The notes below the pieces were generated by a model. It was not told the origin of the DNA. It was given only the letters and a program-made list of their open reading frames with translations, and did no database searches. The translations under genes were made by a program, and so were the position numbers. Below, one piece after another: positions 49,972 to 58,262 of a stretch of DNA of 63,500 bases. The stretch lies in NCBI GenBank assembly GCA_934098555.1, contig CAKOOQ010000002.1:1-63500 (forward strand), in the 5' to 3' direction. Each line of letters begins with the position of its first letter. The first letter of the stretch is position 1. The stretch comes from an uncultured Bacilli bacterium (lineage in GTDB: Bacteria > Bacillota_I > Bacilli_A > RF39 > UBA660).

Positions 49972-52204
49972 TTTCACTGTCCTCTTTCTCACTGACATAA
50001 GTTCCATCTAATAAAAACTTTTGTTTGGCATTATACGTATTATTACTATTTCCTATTTCTACATAAATATATTTTGAATCAAAAGTAATTCTAAAGGCAT
50101 TGACCTCGCTACCATAATAACGGTCTGTTAAAAGTTCAAGACCATCTTTACCTTTTTCATCACCCGTAACTTCGTAAATATATTCTTTTTTACTTGCCTC
50201 ATCATAACGATATAAATGAACCCGATGATTAATAACTGCCGCATAATAATCGTCATAAAGTTCTACATAATTATAAGCCGTACTGCTAATTTCTTTTGCA
50301 AAAGAATGAACAAAGAACATATTATCTTTGAAAGTTTTTAAGTAATTTTTGTAATAATCAACGATGGGCGAAGCTTTATCTTCGGTTTTTTTCTCACCGG
50401 TTTTATCATATAAAGCATATTTGTTATTTTCATTAACAACAAAATAATCTCCTAAACGTTTGATTTCGTTTTTATTAAACTGAATAACAGAAGAAACCCC
50501 ATCACTCGTAATTTTATTAACTCCATATTTACCCGTGGATTTTGATTGAGCAATAAAATAGAGATTGGTTGGAGTAATAAAGGTGACATCTTCACCACCT
50601 GTATAAGAAGCGGTATCTACCGTGCTAAATTCACTAATTGGTTTCGTGGTATCTTGTAAATCTACTAAATAAATGCTCGTACCATCTTTAATAAATGCAT
50701 ATTTTTTGCCAACAATAGGAATATACCCCTCTTTAACATCGCCTGTTTCCTTCATATTGCCGTTTGTCTCTCTTAAAACAGAGTCACTGGCAATAGTACA
50801 ATTAGAAAGCTTCGTTGTATTATTTTCAATCGTATTTTGGTTATTACAATGGTAGGTTCCTAAAAGATTTTTTTTACTACTATCTTGATAAATATATAAA
50901 TTTCCCTCAAAGTAATTTAAAAAAGCAAGTTTCTTTGATAAATTACCTTCTTTTAAATCAATATTATAGTTTACTTTATCTTCCCCATCATAAACATTAA
51001 TAAATAATAAAGAATCATTTAACTCATAATCAAAAGCTTGTTTGGTTTTCGTAAGTTTTAGATCTTCGTTATAAACTTCAATTTTATTATAATTGGTATT
51101 TTTAAGTTCGATATCTTTTAAACTATAGAAATTATCTTCATAATCTAAAACATAAAGTTTACCTTTACGAATAGATAAGAAAACGTCTTTTAATAAAACA
51201 ATATAATCTTGTTCATCGTTTTTAGCAATTTCTTTCGCATTATAATCATAAAGATGATATTTATTTTCTTTATTTTTCGTAACAACATATTTTTCATTCG
51301 CGTTTACTATTGTCTCATTAAAAGCCTTCGTTAAGGGCTTATTTTCTAAATTAGAAACGTAAGAATTGTTATCTTTACGAACCGCGACGAGACCCACGTT
51401 TTCTTGATTTGGAATGATATGAAGCTCATCATAAGTTGCTGGAATCACAGTTTTAACTTCATCTGGTGTAATGTTTAAAAGACCATATTTACTTTCTTCA
51501 TTTTTAACAATAACATAATTATCATAGCCATAACTTGTTAAAATCTCATAAACCGTACTGATAGTTTTCTTATCTTTTAAATCATATAAAAGATAATTTT
51601 TAGCTTCTTTTTCTTTACTATCATGAATAAAAACAAAACGATTTTGATAAATAGAAGAACGAAGTTTTAGCATCTCTTCTTTTTCATTTTGAAGTCTTAC
51701 GGTATCCATTGTTGTATCCGTATTAACATAAGCCACTTCACATAAAGTTTCTTCTTTGTTTTCACATTCGTAAGTGCCAATTTCTTTATCTTCACTATCT
51801 AGAAGAATTAAAGTGCCATTTTCATAACGATAATTATCTTTTTCTAAAATAACATCGGGTTTTTTATGTTCCTTTAAATCATCCTTTTTTAAAGTAAAAA
51901 AGAATATAAGACCAACAAGACTAAGGAAGATAAATAGGGCTAAAACAATCGTGATAATCTTTTTCTTTTTATCAAGGTTTTGCCACCATTTTTTGATTTT
52001 TACGATTAGTTTTTCTTTTTTAGGGGGTTGATCGTTTTTCATTTCTTCTTTCGTTTCCACTTCTGTTTTAAAAACCAAATCCGCATCTTTCATATGTTCG
52101 TCAAAATCTTTTTGATATTCATTTGTTAAATTTTCTAAAGATTCCAGTGCTAAATCACTCAAAGTATTTAATTCTTTTGTATCTTCTTTTTTTTCATTAT
52201 CCAT
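49952..52204 (-). CDS. Large single-TM protein with two WG-like repeat units
   Basis: A 750-aa protein: an acidic cytoplasmic N-terminus (about 1-75), one membrane helix (about 80-104, IITIVLALFIFLSLVGLIFF) and an extracellular part with two related units of about 300 residues. Each unit opens with a strand pair and a GTYxC...C element (IGTYECENKEETLCEVAY; LLGTYHCNNQ ... SNCTIAS) and continues with a GYIPIVGKKYAFIKD or QNRFVFIHDS-type segment. The 317-aa protein downstream is a third copy of the unit. Start at 52204. Function unknown; adjacent to prepilin peptidase and PilC. Confidence 0.7.
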   Translation of the reverse strand: MDNEKKEDTKELNTLSDLALESLENLTNEYQKDFDEHMKDADLVFKTEVETKEEMKNDQPPKKEKLIVKIKKWWQNLDKKKKIITIVLALFIFLSLVGLIFFFTLKKDDLKEHKKPDVILEKDNYRYENGTLILLDSEDKEIGTYECENKEETLCEVAYVNTDTTMDTVRLQNEKEEMLKLRSSIYQNRFVFIHDSKEKEAKNYLLYDLKDKKTISTVYEILTSYGYDNYVIVKNEESKYGLLNITPDEVKTVIPATYDELHIIPNQENVGLVAVRKDNNSYVSNLENKPLTKAFNETIVNANEKYVVTKNKENKYHLYDYNAKEIAKNDEQDYIVLLKDVFLSIRKGKLYVLDYEDNFYSLKDIELKNTNYNKIEVYNEDLKLTKTKQAFDYELNDSLLFINVYDGEDKVNYNIDLKEGNLSKKLAFLNYFEGNLYIYQDSSKKNLLGTYHCNNQNTIENNTTKLSNCTIASDSVLRETNGNMKETGDVKEGYIPIVGKKYAFIKDGTSIYLVDLQDTTKPISEFSTVDTASYTGGEDVTFITPTNLYFIAQSKSTGKYGVNKITSDGVSSVIQFNKNEIKRLGDYFVVNENNKYALYDKTGEKKTEDKASPIVDYYKNYLKTFKDNMFFVHSFAKEISSTAYNYVELYDDYYAAVINHRVHLYRYDEASKKEYIYEVTGDEKGKDGLELLTDRYYGSEVNAFRITFDSKYIYVEIGNSNNTYNAKQKFLLDGTYVSEKEDSENESENS

Positions 52205-52288
52205 AATCATTACCTACTTTCTTAAGAATAAATCTTTGCTACCCTATAGATAGGATAGCATAATTTTAAAGAGTTGTATAGAAACTTT

Positions 52289-53062
52289 TTAAAAATTATT
52301 TTGAAATAAAAAGTCTAAAAACCACGAAAATTTGTCGTAAAAGAAAAAGACAAAACATAAGGCGCTGATAAGAAAAGGTCCATAAGGTAATTCTTTAGTG
52401 TTTGAATTATAAAGTGTGAATGTCGCATATGGGAGAGCTAAAAACGTCGATAAAATAAGGGCTAAAAAACCATGAGGTAAACCAAGAGTAAGGCCAAAGA
52501 TAAAAGAAAGTTTTATATCTCCACCTCCTAAGGCCTCTCTTTTAAACATCATTTTGCCAAGAAGACCCACACAATACATAAATAAAAAAAGCATGAACCC
52601 TGCAAGGACCCTAGAAAGGGCAAAGGCAAAACTATAAAAATACCATTCTAAAAAAAAGATAGCCAAGGAAGAAACCACTAAAGGAGAATCTAAAATTATC
52701 ATGTATTTGATATCCGTTAAAAAGATAAGATCAAATAAGGAAAGCAAAAATAATGAAACCAAAAAAGAATAAGAAATACCATAATAACAATAAGAAAGGC
52801 TAAAAGAAAGCCCTAAAAATATTTCCGTAAGAAGAAAAGTTTTGGAAAGAGGTTTATGACAAGCCGAACATTTGCCTCTTAAAATAAGAAAAGATAGGAT
52901 GGGAACAATTTCCCAGAAAGCTAAAGGGTGATTACAATAATCACAATGACTTCTTGGCTTAATGATGGACTTTCCTTCTGGAAGACGAGAGGCCATGACT
53001 CCATAAAAGGAAGCCATCACGCTTCCCAACACAAACCAAAAAACAATATTTAATATATTCAT
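52289..53062 (-). CDS. Type IV prepilin peptidase (A24 family)
   Basis: A 257-aa membrane aspartic protease that cleaves and N-methylates prepilins. It contains two CxxC pairs (CDYCNHPL, CSACHKPL) of the methylase part, and both catalytic Asp motifs: FLTDIKYMIILD and GGGDIKLSF. The ATG at 53062 has AGGTGG upstream. The pilin at 42441 is a likely substrate. It follows pilC by eight bases. Confidence 0.93.
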   Translation of the reverse strand: MNILNIVFWFVLGSVMASFYGVMASRLPEGKSIIKPRSHCDYCNHPLAFWEIVPILSFLILRGKCSACHKPLSKTFLLTEIFLGLSFSLSYCYYGISYSFLVSLFLLSLFDLIFLTDIKYMIILDSPLVVSSLAIFFLEWYFYSFAFALSRVLAGFMLFLFMYCVGLLGKMMFKREALGGGDIKLSFIFGLTLGLPHGFLALILSTFLALPYATFTLYNSNTKELPYGPFLISALCFVFFFYDKFSWFLDFLFQNNF

Positions 53063-53070
53063 ATTACCAC

Positions 53071-54657
53071 CTATTCTAGTTGTCCATATAAATCGAACAT
53101 TGGAATTAAAACAGCCATTAAAATAATACCGACAATAATAGCCAGTAAACATATTGTAACTGGTTCGACAAAAGATTTCAAACTATTTACCATTGAACGA
53201 TGCATTTCTTGATAATAAGTACTGACTTTACTCATCATCTCGGCAAGCTGGCCTGTTGATTCTCCAGTTTCAATCATGAAGTAAGCTACATCCGGAACAG
53301 CCCAATGATCTTTAAAAGCGAGACTGATTTTATCCCCTTTAACAATATTATCAATTGTTTTATACATAATTTCTTTATAAATTTCATTGTTCGTAATCTT
53401 ACTTAAAATATCAATACTATCGGTAATAAAGACATTGTTTTTTAAAAGCGACGCAAATGTTTTTGAAAAAATAGTCATTTCATTGTAAATAATAACTTTA
53501 CCTATAATAGGTATTTTCATAGCAAAAGTTTGCAAAGACTTTCTAAAGGCTTTGATTTTTTGATAAAGAAGAACAATCACTAAAATAATAAATAATATTA
53601 TAGTAATTAAAGTAAAGGCATTATCTTGTAAAAAATTACTAATATTTAAAATAGTTAAAGTAAAGCTATTTAAAGTCGCGCCAGCTTCGTCGTAAATATT
53701 AACAAATTGAGGGACAACCCATACCATAATAAAAGTAATAACAGCAAGAGCAAAAATCATAATAATGGTTGGATACGTTAAAGCAGAAATCATTTGCTTT
53801 CTGGTTTTTTCAATCTCTTCATAATAATTAGCCATATCATCTAAGGTTTCTTCAAGCTCGCCTGTCGCTTCAGCCGCTTTAATCATATTAATAAGTAAAG
53901 CAGGAAACATGTTGCCTTGTTTTTCTAAAGCACTTGAGAAGGATTCGCCCATAGTAAGTTCATAAATAATGGATTGGAAAGCCCTTTTATAATTCATATT
54001 CTTATTCATTTGTCGATTTAAAATACGAATGGAATCTGTTAAGGGAATACCACTTTTTAAGTAGGTGGATAGCTGCGTTAACCAAAAGAGTAAATCTTTA
54101 TTTTTAAGTTTTACTGAAAAAAGACTTGATTTACCATAAAGAAGGTTAATAAAGTCACTGGTTTCAATTTTATAAACATCATAACCATCTTGAACTAAAA
54201 AAGTATTCACATCTAATTTAGAGTAACTATTTATAATACCTGTTTCAATTTTTCCATCCCTATTCTTTGCCGTAAAGCGAAAAACCTGAGGTTCTTTACT
54301 TCTTATCTTTCCGTTTCCCTCCAGCTCTGCTAAAAGCTTCAATTTTTCTTTTTCAAGACCCTCTATCTTTTTTTTCATGTAAGAAGTGTTTTTCAAAAGG
54401 TCATTAATATCCATATTTAAAATGCTACTTTTCTTTGCTTCCGCTTTTTGGGTATTTTCTTTCCCTGGAGATATTTTAACAGCCTCCGAAACCTTTAAAC
54501 TAGCATGTTGCCAAAGAAAAATTGGAATATCTTTAAATACATAAAGAATACCCCGCCAAAGACATTCTAATATATAGATAAACACTTCCATCACAGATTT
54601 AAAAGAAATGAATAATCCCAAACTTGGATACTTCAAAGGATTTTTATTCTCTTGCAT
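53071..54657 (-). CDS. pilC: Type IV pilus inner-membrane platform protein PilC/GspF
   Basis: A 528-aa protein with two T2SSF domains (about 175-295 and 375-500), each with LLKNNV/YLKSGIPLTDSI and ETGES/EATGELEETL motifs, and membrane helices near 300, 350 and the C-terminus (LLAIIVGIILMAVLIPMF). It has an N-terminal extension of about 120 residues with a coiled coil. It forms the platform on which the pilus assembles, driven by an ATPase (PilB/ComGA) that is not in this window. Confidence 0.9.
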   Translation of the reverse strand: MQENKNPLKYPSLGLFISFKSVMEVFIYILECLWRGILYVFKDIPIFLWQHASLKVSEAVKISPGKENTQKAEAKKSSILNMDINDLLKNTSYMKKKIEGLEKEKLKLLAELEGNGKIRSKEPQVFRFTAKNRDGKIETGIINSYSKLDVNTFLVQDGYDVYKIETSDFINLLYGKSSLFSVKLKNKDLLFWLTQLSTYLKSGIPLTDSIRILNRQMNKNMNYKRAFQSIIYELTMGESFSSALEKQGNMFPALLINMIKAAEATGELEETLDDMANYYEEIEKTRKQMISALTYPTIIMIFALAVITFIMVWVVPQFVNIYDEAGATLNSFTLTILNISNFLQDNAFTLITIILFIILVIVLLYQKIKAFRKSLQTFAMKIPIIGKVIIYNEMTIFSKTFASLLKNNVFITDSIDILSKITNNEIYKEIMYKTIDNIVKGDKISLAFKDHWAVPDVAYFMIETGESTGQLAEMMSKVSTYYQEMHRSMVNSLKSFVEPVTICLLAIIVGIILMAVLIPMFDLYGQLE

Positions 54658-54732
54658 ATCTTACCCTCTATTCTCCTCATAAGTATACCATACTTATGAG
54701 GATCGAAACAACTTTATTTTTTTCATTTATAA

Positions 54733-54773
54733 ATAAAAAAACAAGTATCCTTCTATTTATATAGAAAGATACT
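54733..54773 (-). terminator. Terminator
   Basis: Minus-strand AGTATCTTTCTAT pairs with ATAGAAGGATACT (54761-54773 with 54744-54756), followed by T7. Confidence 0.75.
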
Positions 54774-54786
54774 CGTAGCTTATTTT

Positions 54787-55001
54787 TTATTCTATTCCAA
54801 TCACATAAGGTGATTCTTCAGATCCTTCTCCCGACAAAATGGATACATTTGATTTTAAATATAACGAAGGCCGAAATCTGTAGTTACTGTACGTGTTTTA
54901 TTTCCTGTGCCATCATCCACGTTATTCATCACGGCTATAATAGCGATGATACCTATTAATAAAACAGCTAAAACTAATATATTTCTTTTCTTTTTTTTCA
55001 T
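54787..55001 (-). pseudogene. Remnant of a surface protein (DUF6273-like C-terminus)
   Basis: A 48-codon frame (55001-54855) encodes a basic head, a membrane helix (NILVLAVLLIGIIAIIAV) and ends after TDFGLRYI. In the next frame, from about 54876 to 54787, the sequence FRPSLYLKSNVSILSGEG and SEESPYVIGIE continues. RPxLxLKS...SGxGT...PYVI is a typical C-terminal pattern of DUF6273-type surface proteins. So this looks like a surface-protein gene with an internal deletion and a frameshift. The N-terminal part might still be made as a short peptide. Confidence 0.55.
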
Positions 55002-55131
55002 AAATGGAACAACTCCTTTTCTCTTTAATATGTAACAGTTTGGTATGTTTTAAACTCTTTTTTGTTCATATAAATATCTTAGCATATTTTTAATACCTAT
55101 TGGTAATAAAAAGACTATCATAAGATAATCT

Positions 55132-56295
55132 TTAGGAATTGGTAAAGAGTTTGATTTGTCTTTTCTCTTCACTTATTTTGTTTTCTATCGCGATTCTTTG
55201 GATAACAAAACACATTAAAATAATATTCATATTATAACTTCCCCCATAGCTTAAAAATGGAAGTGGAACGCCAGTTAAAGGAATTAAGGCCAAAGAACCG
55301 GCTAAGTTGATAATAAGATGTAACAAAATATAAATGAACGTACCATAGCAAATAATAAAGTTGCGGGTATTGTCACAGGCTTTAGCAATTTTTAAAATTC
55401 GATATAAAATAAAGGCATAGCCTATTAAAACCAGAATACCTAACAAAAGGCCTAATTCTTCGACTAAGATAGGAAAAATAAAGTCGGTATGAGCTTCTGG
55501 TAAATAAAGATATTTTTGGCTGGAATTACCAAGACCAACTCCAAAAATACCACCGTTATGATAGGCAATGAGCCCATTACAAACTTGGTATCCGGTATCT
55601 TCCATATAACGGCTACAAGGAGATGAAAATTTAAGCCGAGATAGCTGGGCCGAATTAAAAATATCAGAGCCACTATACAAAAGTACAAAAGCAAAAATGA
55701 TGGTCCCAATGCCTAAATATTTAATGATATTTACTTTTTTCTTATCTGAAAAAGGAACTTTTAAAAAAGTAAAGAAAACAATCCCAGCAATAATGGCTGC
55801 GCCACCAAAGTCCGGTTGTTTGGCAACGAGAATAAAAATAACCAAAGCAAATAAAATGGGTAAAAAATTATACCAAAAATTTTTTTTCTTTTTAAGACTT
55901 TTTTCATAAAAACAACCCATATAAAGAATTAAAGCCGTTTTAGCAAATTCGGTCGGTTGAAGATTAAAAAAGCCAAAATCAATCCAGCTTTGGGCCCCAC
56001 CAGCAATGGCTCCATAGCCAAAAACATAAATTAAAAGTGCAACAACAGCTAAAAGGTAGACAGTAGATAACCATTTATAATTACGGGTAGGTTGTCTTAA
56101 AACAAGGAAAAAACCCACAAAAACAGAAAGCAAAACAAAGATAACTTGTCGAATAAAAAAATAATAGGAAGAAACTTGGTATCTTAAAACAGCTGAAACA
56201 GAAGAAGCACTCAGTATCATCACAATGCCTAAAATCATGTAAAAAAACATCAAAATAAAAAGTGGTTTGTCTACCTTTTTTAATAACGACTTCAT
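55132..56295 (-). CDS. SEDS-family peptidoglycan polymerase FtsW/RodA
   Basis: A 387-aa protein with about ten membrane helices. SEDS signatures are AGGAQSWIDFGFFNLQPTE, GNSSQKYLYLPEAHTDFIF and GVPLPFLSYGGS. SEDS proteins polymerise lipid II glycan strands for division (FtsW) or elongation (RodA). The combination suggests FtsW, but paralogue identity cannot be settled here. Monocistronic by spacing. Confidence 0.9.
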   Translation of the reverse strand: MKSLLKKVDKPLFILMFFYMILGIVMILSASSVSAVLRYQVSSYYFFIRQVIFVLLSVFVGFFLVLRQPTRNYKWLSTVYLLAVVALLIYVFGYGAIAGGAQSWIDFGFFNLQPTEFAKTALILYMGCFYEKSLKKKKNFWYNFLPILFALVIFILVAKQPDFGGAAIIAGIVFFTFLKVPFSDKKKVNIIKYLGIGTIIFAFVLLYSGSDIFNSAQLSRLKFSSPCSRYMEDTGYQVCNGLIAYHNGGIFGVGLGNSSQKYLYLPEAHTDFIFPILVEELGLLLGILVLIGYAFILYRILKIAKACDNTRNFIICYGTFIYILLHLIINLAGSLALIPLTGVPLPFLSYGGSYNMNIILMCFVIQRIAIENKISEEKRQIKLFTNS

Positions 56296-56449
56296 AGTAT
56301 CACCTTACTAACATGGTATCACAAAAACAAAAAGATACAAAGAGATTATCAAAAGATATTGACATTCATTAAACAAAATTATGCTAACAAAATAGATCAT
56401 TTTTTCTTCTTTTGTATAGACTATAGTAGATAGATTAGGAGGTAATACT

Positions 56450-56638
56450 ATGTATTATTATGGTAATAATGGTTACTATGGTGGCATGGGTGGCGGTTAT
56501 ACTCCATGTTATAACACAGGTTATGCCGGATATACTTCTGGTTACGGTGCAGGCGCTGCCATTTGGATTGTTTTATTCATCTTACTTGTTATCATCATAG
56601 GAACTGGCTGGAATTGGAATAATAATTCAAACAACTAG
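56450..56638 (+). CDS. YjcZ-like small Gly/Tyr-rich membrane protein
   Basis: A 62-aa protein: Gly/Tyr-rich N-terminus (MYYYGNNGYYGGMGGGYTP), then one membrane helix (IWIVLFILLVIIIG) and an Asn tail. This layout is that of the YjcZ family of small sporulation-associated Bacillus proteins. AGGAGG lies seven bases upstream of the ATG, and a perfect terminator follows, so it is a stand-alone, well-translated gene. Confidence 0.75.
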   Translation: MYYYGNNGYYGGMGGGYTPCYNTGYAGYTSGYGAGAAIWIVLFILLVIIIGTGWNWNNNSNN

Positions 56639-56640
56639 AA

Positions 56641-56664
56641 AAAAAGGTGCCACAGCACCTTTTT
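56641..56664 (+). terminator. Terminator
   Basis: AAAAAGGTGC/GCACCTTTTT stem (10 bp, loop CACA); also serves the convergent gene. Confidence 0.85.
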
Positions 56665-57570
56665 CTATGGTAAAAGAGCTAAATGAGCCACTTTTATAGC
56701 TTCTTCAAATGTATCACAAGAAGCAATAAAAAGATTTTTATGGCAAAAGCGAAATCCTTTGATGCCTGTTAAAGCTTCTAATTCCTCTTTGGCTTTACCA
56801 CCCCATTCACTTTTTAAAGAAAGACGGTTTTCAAAACTATTTTTTTCTTTAGGAATGGTATGAATGATATAACCTCCACGATTAGAAGGAAATACGGCAA
56901 AAAAAATATCCCTGGCTTTTTTATTTTTGCTTTCTAAAACAGTTTGGCTGTAAGGAAGATATTCTTCTAAAATAAGAAGATGATTTTCACTTTTGAAAAT
57001 GGCTTCTTCAACTCTATCTTTAGCTTTTAAATAATCAAGTGTTCTTCTTTCAAAACGATTGAAAATGATTTTGGCAATTTCATAAGCTTCATAAAAAGCT
57101 TCTTGATAACTTTTTTCTTCACACCATGTTGGATTTAAATATTCGATGATTTCAGATAACGATGATACCTTATAATCTTTAGGCATAGTAGGAAAAAAGC
57201 CATTATCAAAAGCATCTATTTGAGTCACAAAATCCCGAACATAAAGATGATAAGCTTCATCGATTTCTTTAACATTTAATTTTTGTAAATAATCTTTACC
57301 ATATTTTTCAAACAATAAACCAAAAGAGCAATATTTAATACCATCTTCCCTTACTCTAGCTCTATCTTGGTGATGATCAAACTCTCCAAAACCAATATCA
57401 TAAATTATTTTATTCTTGTAAACAGAACCATCTATTTCTTTGGCTCGATATAAAGTCATATTTTTAAATATCTTTTCTAAGAAGACTGTTGCGAAAACAT
57501 CATCAGCATGAAATTTTCCATCATGAGTAACAAAGTCAGCTTCAAGGATATTATCAACTATTTTTAGCAT
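56665..57570 (-). CDS. MYG1-family (UPF0160) exonuclease-like protein
   Basis: A 301-aa DHH-like metal-dependent phosphoesterase. The N-terminus VTHDGKFHADDVFATVFLE and the DIGFGEFDHHQDRA motif are diagnostic, and the C-terminal FCHKNLFIASCDTFEEAI is typical. Eukaryotic MYG1 is a 3'-5' RNA exonuclease; the bacterial substrate is not established. Confidence 0.88.
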   Translation of the reverse strand: MLKIVDNILEADFVTHDGKFHADDVFATVFLEKIFKNMTLYRAKEIDGSVYKNKIIYDIGFGEFDHHQDRARVREDGIKYCSFGLLFEKYGKDYLQKLNVKEIDEAYHLYVRDFVTQIDAFDNGFFPTMPKDYKVSSLSEIIEYLNPTWCEEKSYQEAFYEAYEIAKIIFNRFERRTLDYLKAKDRVEEAIFKSENHLLILEEYLPYSQTVLESKNKKARDIFFAVFPSNRGGYIIHTIPKEKNSFENRLSLKSEWGGKAKEELEALTGIKGFRFCHKNLFIASCDTFEEAIKVAHLALLP

Positions 57571-57673
57571 TTTACCCTCTTTTCTACTACCTATTATTGT
57601 AACATAGGATTTTTAAATTTTCTTTCTTTTTTTTCTTTTTGTGGTACAATAGTAATGTTTTGGGGTGTTGTAT

Positions 57674-58225
57674 ATGAAATTACCAAAGATACATATTTTA
57701 GAAGAATTTGATAAAAAATTAAGAATGACAAGTAAGGACGTCACTTTTCCTTTAACCAAAGAAGATAAAGGTATGATTGAAGATATGATTACTTATCTTA
57801 CAATGAGTCAAATAAAAGAATATGAAGAAAAATATAATTTAAGACCTGGTATGGGCCTTTCGGCAGTTCAAGTAGGCGTTTTAAAAAGAATATTTGTTAT
57901 TGTAGAAGAAAAAGAAAATCATACTTTTAAAAACTATATCGTTATTAATCCTAAGGTTTTAGCTCATAGTGAAGAAGAAATCTTTGTTGGCGAAGGTGAA
58001 GGATGTCTTTCTATTAACCGGCCAGTGGAAGGTATTGTCCCACGATTTGCCCGTCTTACGGTTGAAGCTTATGATACAGAAGGGAAAAAATTTCAAATTC
58101 GAGTTCGGGAAGATATTGCTATTGCCTTTCAACATGAAATTGATCATTTAAATGGCATTTTATTTATTGATAAAATTGACCCTAAAAATCCTTTTAAAAA
58201 TCGCGAGAAGATGCGAGAAATTTAA
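57674..58225 (+). CDS. def: Peptide deformylase
   Basis: A 183-aa metalloenzyme removing the formyl group from new proteins. All three motifs are present: GMGLSAVQVG, EGEGCLSI and HEIDHLNG. The ATG at 57674 is preceded by GGGGTG; an in-frame GTG nine bases earlier is part of that site. Ends at a strong terminator. Confidence 0.95.
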   Translation: MKLPKIHILEEFDKKLRMTSKDVTFPLTKEDKGMIEDMITYLTMSQIKEYEEKYNLRPGMGLSAVQVGVLKRIFVIVEEKENHTFKNYIVINPKVLAHSEEEIFVGEGEGCLSINRPVEGIVPRFARLTVEAYDTEGKKFQIRVREDIAIAFQHEIDHLNGILFIDKIDPKNPFKNREKMREI

Positions 58226-58262
58226 AAAAGCTGAAAGAAGGAAACACTCTTTCAGTTTTTTT
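58225..58262. terminator. Bidirectional terminator def/smc
   Basis: CTGAAAGA/TCTTTCAG stem (58231-58238 with 58248-58255), flanked by A and T runs. Confidence 0.8.
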
